A stretch of 5,539 bases of DNA. Origin: an uncultured bacterium. GTDB taxonomy: Bacteria; Cyanobacteriota; Vampirovibrionia; Gastranaerophilales; Gastranaerophilaceae. The DNA is taken from NCBI GenBank assembly GCA_900553845.1, contig USEW01000124.1, positions 1 through 5,539 on the forward strand. Direction: 5' to 3'. This document shows positions 1 through 5,514 of this stretch, piece by piece; positions within the stretch are counted from its first letter, which is position 1; every line of letters starts with the position of its first letter. The position numbers and the translations under genes are program-made. The notes below the pieces were generated by a model that was not told the DNA's origin, ran no database searches, and saw only the letters and a program-made list of their open reading frames with translations.

Positions 1-404
1 GCTATTGGAAGTATTTATCAGAATGCTCCTAATGAGTTTAATAATAGCGGTTTTATTGATAGTTTAAAAGAAACATTCAAAGATGTTTCAAAAGACCTTG
101 AAGAACAAACTATTAAGTCATTTATTCAAATTTATTGCGGCAATTCTAAGGATTATAATAGCGGTTTGCTTGACAGCTTAAATGAAGCATTTAGCAACTA
201 TCCAGATAAAGCCAAAAAAGAAGTTATTCAATCTGTTGAAATTTATTTTTGGTAAGGGTACACTAAATATTTTACTGATGAGGATTTGATTGGTAGATTT
301 AATAATGCACTTCAATAGCTCAGAACTTGTTTCAAAACCACTAGTTATCTGAACTAGAAGTAAACTATATTAAAAACAGCTTTGAACAAATCATTTCAAA
401 TTAA
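1..404 (+). pseudogene. 3' end of an eroded helical-repeat protein gene (partial at left edge)
   Basis: Frame 1 is open from the window edge for 84 codons and stops at TAA 253-255. It then continues in the same frame for 20 more codons (to Leu-Gln, TAG 316-318). A shifted frame from about 318 reads on (AQNLFQNH, TAG 342-344, LSELEVNYIKNSFEQIISN) to TAA 402-404. Residues about 15-47 and 52-84 form two aligned 33-residue repeats sharing NSG-(F/L)-(I/L)-DSL-x-(E)-x-F near the start and I-x-(I)-Y at the end, probably pairs of helices. A weaker third copy seems to follow the first stop (DEDLIGRFNNAL). No signal peptide or catalytic motif is visible, and no function is recognised. The 84-codon part could still be translated as a truncated protein. 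I call it a pseudogene because repeat-like coding sense continues past the stop and across a frame change. The final stop lies directly against the stop of the opposing permease gene. Confidence 0.6.
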
Positions 405-1211
405 TCAAAAATAAAAAATTAAAGCAAACAAATAATCAATAATAGCAATGGTAATAAAAGACCATACAACAGCTTTTGTTGTAGCGATGCCTACACCTTT
501 AGCTCCTCCATTTGCCATAATCCCACAGCATAAGCTTACTAAAACAATTGAAAAACCAAATACTGAAGATTTTAATAGGGCTATAAATATATCTCTTAAT
601 TCAAGTCCTTCCCAAACAGACTCAATATAGTTTAAAGTACTTACCCCATGCGTCGTGATCATTGTAGTTGCCCACCCGCAAATTAGGCCAACAAAAGATG
701 TTATTATAAAAACTGATGGCATCATAATAAACCCAGTAATAAGTCTTGGAACAAATAAATATCTTATAGGGTCAACTTTCAAAGCTTTCATAGCATCGAT
801 TTGTTCTGTTACTTTCATTGTTGCAACTTCCGAAGCATAAGCTGAACCTATCATTGATATTATTGCAAACCCTGCCATAACGTTTGCAAGTTCTCTTATC
901 ATCACAAGGGCAACAAGCATTCCTATATATTTTCCGCCGCCTTGCTTAACAAGTTCAGGCGCCACTTGCATTGTTATTATGGTTGTTGTCATTCCAACAA
1001 TTGTGAGGGTTATTGGTAACGAATCAAATGCAAACATAGAAGCTGATTTTATTATTTGTGATAATCTAAAATTTAATGTAAATATGTATTTTAAAGAATT
1101 AACAAGCTTGATACCTATTATCCCAAGTGTTTCAACAAAATCAATGATTTGGATTATAAAGATACGCGACAATTTATATGTAGCTGTGTTTTTAAAATCA
1201 ATTCTTATCAC
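405..1211 (-). CDS. mlaE: MlaE-family ABC transporter permease (lipid transport)
   Basis: This is an inner-membrane permease of the MlaE/YrbE family. In the family it works with an MlaF-type ATPase and an MCE-domain (MlaD-type) partner to move phospholipids between inner and outer membranes. The 268 residues match the usual family length. Visible signatures are an amphipathic N-terminal part, the G-rich loop at 91-93, IREL at 105-108, the conserved cytoplasmic stretch EVATMKVTEQIDAM at 128-141 followed by VDPIRYL (146-152) and PR (155-156), and the C-terminal GGAKGVG-x-ATT-x-AVV block at 235-248. Several hydrophobic segments span the protein. The start is GTG at 1209-1211; no ATG or good Shine-Dalgarno lies upstream in frame before the stop. 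It ends in TGA at 405-407. No mlaF or mlaD gene is adjacent, so its partners must be encoded elsewhere. It is convergent with the eroded gene at 1-404 and divergent from the one at 1397. Confidence 0.92.
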   Translation of the reverse strand: MIRIDFKNTATYKLSRIFIIQIIDFVETLGIIGIKLVNSLKYIFTLNFRLSQIIKSASMFAFDSLPITLTIVGMTTTIITMQVAPELVKQGGGKYIGMLVALVMIRELANVMAGFAIISMIGSAYASEVATMKVTEQIDAMKALKVDPIRYLFVPRLITGFIMMPSVFIITSFVGLICGWATTMITTHGVSTLNYIESVWEGLELRDIFIALLKSSVFGFSIVLVSLCCGIMANGGAKGVGIATTKAVVWSFITIAIIDYLFALIFYF

Positions 1212-1396
1212 GTTATTTATTTTACAACAAAAATTAATAAAAGTATTTTATATAAAAGTTGTTATTTTTTTTACTATGTAAGATAGACTAAAAAGTAATG
1301 CTATTGTGCAATATTGTAAATTTTTGTAACTATTTAACCTTTTCATATGATAGAAATAATGTTGTTGGATTTTATATATAGGAAAAACAAAAATAA
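1212..1396. other. AT-rich divergent intergenic spacer
   Basis: This 185-base gap separates the divergent permease gene and the eroded gene starting at 1397. It contains long A and T runs (for example 1263-1271) and a TATA-rich stretch near 1245-1255 that could serve the permease on the minus strand, although no convincing -35 pairs with it. The only better promoter match is on the plus strand and is listed separately. No coding frame or RNA gene is visible. Confidence 0.5.
1324..1351 (+). promoter_or_regulatory. Possible sigma70-type promoter of the eroded gene at 1397
   Basis: A TTGTAA box (1324-1329) and a TATGAT box (1346-1351) are separated by 16 bases. This matches the housekeeping consensus at 4/6 and 5/6. 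Transcription would start near 1358, leaving a leader of about 40 bases. An AGGA at 1380-1383 lies 13 bases before the ATG at 1397, which is rather far for a ribosome binding site. In such AT-rich DNA chance matches are common. Confidence 0.35.
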
Positions 1397-2646
1397 ATGA
1401 ATGCAAATCAAAGTTATGACTTGCATTTTAAGGTGAATAAAAATGGTGGATATGTCACTTATCAATCAAGAATCCCTAGAAAAAAAGAAAGTTTTTGGCA
1501 AAAATGGAAAGGATGGCTTCTTGGTGGCACAGCTATTTTAAGCACTGCTGTTTTAGGATAGGTGGGAAACAACAAAGGTTGGGTTAGCAACTTAAAAAAA
1601 GCAAAGATGCACAAAAGGCAACTAAATACCAATCCAACACTTCAGAATTAGACAATATTACAATGTCTTTAAAAACATTGGGCTTGTCTGATAAAAAAGT
1701 TAGTGATGAAAAAATTGCAGATTTGCTGAAAACATCAGGCAAAGTATCACAAAACAATTTATTGAGGTTGCAACAAAAATTAAAGAAGTACTTAACAATA
1801 AAACAGGAGCAAATATCAAAAAAGCCGCTTTGACCATTATGGAATATTTGCGGAATAATTTAAATAATTGTGTAAATATCAATGGATTTAACACAAATGA
1901 GAAAATCAGAAAATGTTGATATGTTGAATACGATAATTAGTCAATCAGCAGATGTTCATAAAACAGGGAACACGACCCAACATCTTATTGAAAAAAAATC
2001 TTGAAGAAGAACATGTTGAAGAAATACACTAAGAAATACATACTGAAAATTCGCCAGTATCTCAAGATATTCTATAACCTTCTTTTGCTGAAAAATTATA
2101 AAATTTAGCAATACTTTGAATGATTATTTAATAGATGCTAAAACTATTACCAATATACATTAATAATATTTGAGAAACTTAATGGAACATCCAAAAAACA
2201 AGCAACCTTTATCAGAGAATGAGTTAGATTTTGTTTGTAATGTAACACTTAATAAAGAATTATTTAAACAAAGTCCTAAACAAGAGACGATATTATATAT
2301 TTTAGAAAACATTCATTTGAGTGAAGCTAATAACTTTGAGCCGTCAGATACTTAATTATATTTTTTTAATTGATGTTGAAAGTAATTATACATTATTATA
2401 CAATAACAAAATTAAAGACAATCCACAAAATATTGAATCTTTAATTGGGAAATTATTCAACAAGGTGATTTTTTGACAGAATATAAAGATGTCTTTTCTG
2501 ATAAAAAATATAAAACGTTAATAGAAAAAATACAGCAAAGTTGTTTTAATTTATTTTCAGATTTAGATTTAGAAAATAAAAATTCGTATGCTGTTTCTAT
2601 GATATGCGTAAAATGTATGGAGTATAAAAGTAATATTAAGCAATAA
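1397..2646 (+). pseudogene. Eroded gene for a membrane-anchored, helix-rich protein of unknown function
   Basis: The coding sense runs through eight overlapping pieces in changing frames. (1) From ATG 1397: MNANQSYDLHF onward, a basic, Trp-rich stretch (RKKESFWQKWKGW) and a hydrophobic segment LLGGTAILSTAVLG, stopped by TAG 1559. (2) About 1558-1755: GIGGKQQRLG, TAG 1585, then QLKKSKDAQKAT and on to KIADLLKTSGKV. (3) About 1755-1875: QFIEVATKIKEVL to YLRNNLNN. (4) About 1875-1995: MDLTQMRKSENVDML. (5) To 2101, with TAAs at 2030, 2075 and 2099. (6) About 2102-2352, with TAA TAA at 2161-2166, including ELDFVCNVTLNKELF. (7) 2354-2450. (8) About 2450-2646: EIIQQGDFLTEYKDVF to KSNIKQ, TAA. If repaired it would be roughly 415 residues with one membrane anchor near residues 39-58 and a charged helical body. 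The family is not recognised. The shift between pieces 4 and 5 lies in an 8-A run (1991-1998), where one A fewer restores the frame. Piece 6 has a helical pattern like the repeats at 1-255. Confidence 0.72.
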
Positions 2647-2731
2647 AAAACTATATAGATGGGATAAAGGTTTATCTGGATAAAAATCATTAATATTAAT
2701 ATAATGCTATATCCAATGATGACTAGTAAAA
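2647..2731. other. Convergent intergenic gap, no clear terminator
   Basis: This short gap lies between the tail of the eroded gene and the stop codon of the flagellar axial-protein gene. It includes ACTAGT-AAA-ACTAGT (2722-2736), a 6-bp hairpin overlapping the flagellar stop codon, but no T run follows it on the minus strand. It also holds an A/T-only palindrome around 2690-2701. Neither is a convincing intrinsic terminator for the flagellar operon. Confidence 0.4.
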
Positions 2732-3568
2732 CTAGTTTCCAACAAGCCTTAAAGCTTCTTCAAGGAGTTGTTTATTAGTTGAAATAAGTTTATTTGTTAA
2801 CTCAATTTGAACTTTTGCCTGCTGGAAAATTGATATATTATCACCCATAACGACATTGGATTGTTCAATTAAACCGGACCGGATAGAACCACGACCAATA
2901 ACAGGAAGACCTGACTGTTCGGTTTCAATAAATATGTTATCTTTAACTTCCTTTAAACCGCCAACATTATTGAAGTTAAAGATAGCTATTTTATATAGAG
3001 GAGTAGTAACTTTACCATCATCAGCTTTTCCATATAAAATACCATCTTCTTTTATTTCAAATTCATCATATTTTCCTAAATATTTACCATTATTGGGGTC
3101 AATCCATAATTTAATATTTGTGGTAGGCAAATCAACAGTTCCGCCATTTAATGCTGTTTCATTATAAATATCAGCATCAACAGGTTTTGTACCTTGCATT
3201 ATTTCACCTTTATCATTAAGTATATAACCTTGAACTTCATAGCCATTTGGGTTTTTATATACGCCTTCTTTGTCAAATTTAAATTCTCCCAAACGCGTAT
3301 ATACTCGTTTGCCATCATCACGACGAAGTAAAAAATATCCTTGTCCTTCTAAATAAACATTTTCATTTGATGTTCCTGGTAATGACTTACCCTGACCTTC
3401 TTTTTTATCAACACTATCAATAATAGCACTATTTAAAAATGTTTTAAACGTAACTTTATTTTCACGAAACCCTGGTGTATAAGTATTTATCATATTCTCG
3501 GCAATTGCATTCATCCATTCACGCGTAGATTTCTGACAATTCATAGCATTTATAAATGAATCATTCAT
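2732..3568 (-). CDS. Flagellar hook/basal-body axial protein, FlgE/FlgF/FlgG family
   Basis: This is an exported structural subunit of the flagellar rod or hook. The 278 residues show the family landmarks in order: an N-terminal helix ending in IAENMINTYTPGF (22-34, a version of the ANNIANVNTPGF rod motif), NVYLEGQGYFLL at 70-81 (usually AIxGxGFF), YTRLGEF at 90-96, GYEVQGY at 109-115, NVGGLKEVKDNIFIETEQSG at 201-220, and GLIEQSNV at 232-239. The length is nearest FlgF/FlgG; FlgE is normally longer. The C-terminus departs from the family: the usual V(D/N)xxxEMVxMI region after SNV reads MGDNISIFQQAKVQIELTNKLI. I therefore do not assign it to FlgE, F or G. It has a strong AAGGAGG ribosome binding site about 11 bases before the ATG, within the last codons of the upstream fliK-like gene, whose stop is 3 bases away. 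It is the last gene of the cluster in the window. Confidence 0.88.
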   Translation of the reverse strand: MNDSFINAMNCQKSTREWMNAIAENMINTYTPGFRENKVTFKTFLNSAIIDSVDKKEGQGKSLPGTSNENVYLEGQGYFLLRRDDGKRVYTRLGEFKFDKEGVYKNPNGYEVQGYILNDKGEIMQGTKPVDADIYNETALNGGTVDLPTTNIKLWIDPNNGKYLGKYDEFEIKEDGILYGKADDGKVTTPLYKIAIFNFNNVGGLKEVKDNIFIETEQSGLPVIGRGSIRSGLIEQSNVVMGDNISIFQQAKVQIELTNKLISTNKQLLEEALRLVGN

Positions 3569-3571
3569 ATT

Positions 3572-4519
3572 TTAATTATCCTCCTTCGGGTTATTATTTT
3601 GACGCTTATTTCTGCCATTATTTTGTTGATTATTTCTTTCTTTATAGCTAATATTCTCATATTCAACATCATTTAAATCAAGCTGGTTTTTCAAAATTTG
3701 TATATTTTGTCTTAAATATTCTTCAGCTGCTTTATCACCCGGGTAAAATCTTGCGTTTAGTTTTCCGTCTTTTGTAACTTGCATAACAACTGCAATATTA
3801 TTATCAAAGTCAACTCTGACAGGACGTCCCGTATTCTTGGATTCGTTTAACATTTCAATGAGCGCATTTGAAACTTTTGCTGATTTTAAATTATTTTCAT
3901 TAACTTCAATCTCATTGTTGTTATTTTTCAAATTTGAATCAACTACATTTGCAAAAAATTCAACGTCATCTTTTGTCATATTTATCTGTTTAACATTGCC
4001 TTCTGTGTCTTTTGATAAAACCTGTAAAAATACATTTTTAAGATCTTTATTATTTTTAACTTCATTAATATCATTTTGAGAATTATTGTTTACTTCCTTA
4101 AAAGATTCCAAATTATTTATAACAAAATTTGTTTGATTTAATAATTCGCTTTCAACTTGAGATATAATATCTATATTACTATCACCTTTATTTTGGATTT
4201 TCCCAGATTTAGATATTTCTATCTTTTCATTATTTTTTTCTATTCTATTATTTTGAATGTTATTTAACAAATTATTAACGTTGTTATCTTTCAAAATGTT
4301 TTTATTTGAATTTGAATCGTCTTTCTTTTTTTCAGATTTGTTAAAAGTTTCCGAAATAATCGTATTAAACGATTTTTCGTTATCTTGTTTATTTAACACC
4401 TTATTTTCGTCTGCATCCATCCGATTATTAACAGATTTAACCATAGTTGATGAAGATGTATTATTTGAAATATTTGTAGTATTTGAAGTATTTGTATTAT
4501 TCATAATTTCCATAGTCAT
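3572..4519 (-). CDS. fliK: FliK-like flagellar hook-length control protein
   Basis: FliK is secreted during hook growth, acts as a molecular ruler, and its C-terminal domain switches export specificity by contacting FlhB. This 315-residue protein has a low-complexity Asn/Lys/Ser/Asp-rich N-terminal two-thirds (1-210), as expected of a disordered ruler. A compact C-terminal domain follows at about 213-292: GRPVRVDFDNNIAVVMQV, DGKLNARFYPGDKAAEEYL, then the helix IQILKNQLDLND. This fits the pattern of the FliK C-terminal domain (a VxV strand, a G-x-L strand, a helix with xLxxNxxxLKxxL). It ends in a basic Asn/Gln tail. The position directly after fliJ is the classical fliJ-fliK order. The start is uncertain: ATGs lie at 4519, 4513 and 4504. 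The ATG at 4504 gives an 8-base ATGAATAA overlap with fliJ and has a weak GGA just before it; 4519 has no ribosome binding site. The assignment rests on context plus fold-like pattern, not strong identity. Confidence 0.72.
   Translation of the reverse strand: MTMEIMNNTNTSNTTNISNNTSSSTMVKSVNNRMDADENKVLNKQDNEKSFNTIISETFNKSEKKKDDSNSNKNILKDNNVNNLLNNIQNNRIEKNNEKIEISKSGKIQNKGDSNIDIISQVESELLNQTNFVINNLESFKEVNNNSQNDINEVKNNKDLKNVFLQVLSKDTEGNVKQINMTKDDVEFFANVVDSNLKNNNNEIEVNENNLKSAKVSNALIEMLNESKNTGRPVRVDFDNNIAVVMQVTKDGKLNARFYPGDKAAEEYLRQNIQILKNQLDLNDVEYENISYKERNNQQNNGRNKRQNNNPKEDN
4462..4497 (-). repeat. 9-bp tandem repeat inside the fliK-like gene
   Basis: TATTTG recurs at 4462, 4471, 4480 and 4489 on the plus strand, with three variable bases after each copy, giving an exact 9-base period. 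On the coding strand it encodes an Asn-Thr/Ser-rich run (NTNTSNTTNISN) near the N-terminus. Gain or loss of units keeps the frame. Confidence 0.75.
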
Positions 4520-5003
4520 TTTGATTGTCTAAATATTGTTGAAGCATTTCTTCATATTCAAGTTCTTCTTTTTTATTACGAGTATTAATAAAATGTTTTT
4601 GAACGGCTATTTCGGATAAATTTTTCAATTCAGCTTTTTTTTCTTCTTCTATATAAGCCTCAAGGGATTTTTCTTTATGTTTTTCCAAAACTTTAACAGC
4701 CTGTTCAAGTTCCTGAAGTTTTTTTTTCTCTTGATTTAATATATCGACAACTTTTTGCTTTTCCTGTTCTAAAATTTGACCTTTCTCATACAAATGCTTT
4801 AGATAAATATCAAAACCTTCTCTCATAATAGGCGGTGATGTATACATAGCATGTTTTGTATTTTGTATATCCTCATTATTTTTATCAATATTTGCCTGAG
4901 CTAAATCTACCGCTTCCTGGGCTTTTTGAACAACTTGCAATTGTTCCTCTTTTTTTCGGATACGAAAATCAATAACTTTTTGTAATCGATAACGAAACGG
5001 CAT
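4497..5003 (-). CDS. fliJ: Flagellar protein FliJ (export chaperone / ATPase stalk)
   Basis: FliJ is a soluble coiled-coil protein of the type III flagellar export apparatus. It sits in the FliI ATPase ring, contacts FlhA and helps recycle chaperones. The N-terminus MPFRYRLQKVIDFRIRKKEEQ (1-21) matches the FliJ pattern (F-x-F/Y-x-L-Q-x-V-L-x-x-R-x-x-K/E). The rest is almost entirely charged helix with heptad-like spacing: residues 15-50, then 67-155 rich in Glu, Lys, Gln and Leu. A short non-helical break with two prolines is seen around 55-60. At 168 residues it is a little longer than typical FliJ (about 145-150), mainly through an acidic tail (QQYLDNQNDYGNYE). The start codon is ATG at 5001-5003, with only a weak GAAAG upstream. 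It is the first gene of the visible cluster; fliI, its usual upstream neighbour, is absent and a non-coding spacer lies there instead. Its end overlaps the start of the fliK-like gene. Confidence 0.85.
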   Translation of the reverse strand: MPFRYRLQKVIDFRIRKKEEQLQVVQKAQEAVDLAQANIDKNNEDIQNTKHAMYTSPPIMREGFDIYLKHLYEKGQILEQEKQKVVDILNQEKKKLQELEQAVKVLEKHKEKSLEAYIEEEKKAELKNLSEIAVQKHFINTRNKKEELEYEEMLQQYLDNQNDYGNYE

Positions 5004-5025
5004 AATAACTAACTTTCACAAATTA

Positions 5026-5053
5026 CTTTTAATTATTATTTTCAAATTGTCAA
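5026..5053 (-). promoter_or_regulatory. Probable sigma70-type promoter of the fliJ-fliK-axial protein operon
   Basis: On the minus strand a perfect TTGACA (5053-5048) is followed after 16 bases by TAAAAG (5031-5026), a 4/6 match to TATAAT. Transcription would begin near 5019, about 15 bases before the fliJ start codon, which explains why only a short leader with a weak ribosome binding site is seen. No convincing sigma28 or sigma54 flagellar promoter was found in the spacer. Confidence 0.5.
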
Positions 5054-5080
5054 GTTATTTTATCCACTATTTATATGAAT

Positions 5081-5263
5081 TTAAAAATCTCTCTTAAAAT
5101 TTTTATTTTTAAAAGTACAATTATTATATGTTTTTAATTTAACTAACAACTCGTTTGTAATATTTTTAATTAAATAAATTCTCTTCGTCAAAATAACATT
5201 TAAACATCTTACTTTACATATTAAAATAATAATGTTAATAGCGGCAATTGCCACCAACATCAT
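5081..5263 (-). CDS. Doubtful small ORF: possible 60-residue membrane-anchored basic peptide
   Basis: This frame does not lie opposite any other gene. It begins ATG ATG TTG GTG at 5263 and encodes a hydrophobic N-terminus (MMLVAIAAINIIILI) that could be one membrane helix. A basic, possibly amphipathic segment follows (LTKRIYLIKNITNELLVKL) and then a Lys/Asn-rich tail. It is on the same strand as fliJ, about 80 bases upstream, and would be read into the flagellar cluster. Against it: there is no ribosome binding site, the residues are mostly those favoured by AT-rich random sequence (Ile, Asn, Lys, Leu), and no family is recognised. If real, it would be a small membrane peptide; more likely it is chance. 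Confidence 0.22.
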   Translation of the reverse strand: MMLVAIAAINIIILICKVRCLNVILTKRIYLIKNITNELLVKLKTYNNCTFKNKNFKRDF

Positions 5264-5295
5264 TAAAAAAATGATAAAATAATCCGATATTATTT

Positions 5296-5514
5296 ATGGA
5301 TGGCAAAAAGGTAAAATACTTACTCAAGAAGTAAACATGCGAAGGTATTTTCAGATTTGAAGAAGTGGCCGTACACGCATCCGGGAGTTTGAAAATATTG
5401 GACATGATTTGCTATATCTGTGTATATCGTATACCGGGCCGTACACCGAAGATTATGATATACACAAAAAAATAACACCAATCATCATCAAGTGATTGGT
5501 GTTATTTTTTTGTG
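5296..5514 (+). ncRNA. Candidate structured RNA ending at a strong terminator
   Basis: The segment is GC-richer than its surroundings, as structured RNAs often are in AT-rich genomes, and it ends at a hairpin with a T run. Pairings visible by eye: AAAATAC (5313-5319) with GTATTTT (5345-5351), enclosing TTACT (5320-5324) with AGTAA (5330-5334); and GTGTATATC (5420-5428) with GATATACAC (5457-5465). The 10-mer GGCCGTACAC occurs twice, at 5367-5376 and 5437-5446. It matches no RNA class I recognise (not tRNA, tmRNA or RNase P by their obvious cores). The upstream promoter is unclear: TTGCCA at 5248-5253 has no well-spaced -10. Alternatives are a decayed gene, where short frames such as SGRTRIREFENIGHD are visible, or the end of a mobile element. 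Start and strand are guesses. Confidence 0.3.
5463..5514. terminator. Perfect 22-bp inverted repeat, probably a bidirectional terminator
   Basis: The arm 5463-5484 (CACA7 TAACACCAATCA) pairs without mismatch with 5493-5514, leaving the 8-base loop TCATCAAG. An A7 run in the left arm and a T7 run in the right arm give a U tract after the stem core on either strand, the standard layout of a bidirectional intrinsic terminator. It would end transcription leaving the 5296-5462 segment, and any minus-strand transcription entering from the right, so it insulates the fliJ operon. Confidence 0.85.

Larger units (their letters stand above)
5004..5462. other. Long non-coding stretch before fliJ: AT-rich half, then GC-richer half
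   Basis: No convincing gene lies in these 459 bases. From 5004 to about 5290 the sequence is very AT-rich and holds the fliJ promoter, the doubtful small frame and a 10-base palindrome GGCAATTGCC (5243-5252). From about 5296 to 5462 the GC content rises (5361-5450 is about 46% by my count), and all six frames are broken within about 45 codons. That segment is described separately as a possible RNA. Confidence 0.6.

Noticed and set aside
448..1281. Plus-strand open frames at 448-630, 655-840 and 979-1281
   Set aside because: They lie opposite the well-supported mlaE gene and show no family features or ribosome binding sites.
1700..1894. Minus-strand 64-codon frame with hydrophobic content
   Set aside because: It is opposite the eroded plus-strand gene, whose coding sense (QFIEVATKIKEVL and following) is much more protein-like.
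2170..2355. A stand-alone 61-residue protein starting at TTG 2170
   Set aside because: It is piece 6 of the eroded gene. It has no ribosome binding site, and coding sense continues on both sides in shifted frames and past TAA TAA at 2161-2166.
2457..2690. Minus-strand 77-codon frame
   Set aside because: It is the antisense shadow of piece 8 of the eroded gene; AT-rich antisense reads as hydrophobic by composition.
2722..2736. ACTAGT-AAA-ACTAGT as terminator of the flagellar operon
   Set aside because: The stem is only 6 bp of a self-palindromic hexamer, it overlaps the stop codon, and there is no T run downstream on the minus strand.
2856..4532. Plus-strand frames at 2856-3167, 3837-4079 and 4257-4532
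   Set aside because: They are shadows of the flagellar genes; their Phe/Ser/Leu richness mirrors Lys/Asn/Glu codons on the coding strand.
5055..5085. A sigma28-type flagellar promoter (GTGGATAA on the minus strand)
   Set aside because: The -10-like part matches partly, but the expected TAAAGTTT-like box 11 bases upstream is absent, and a TTGACA-type promoter explains fliJ better.
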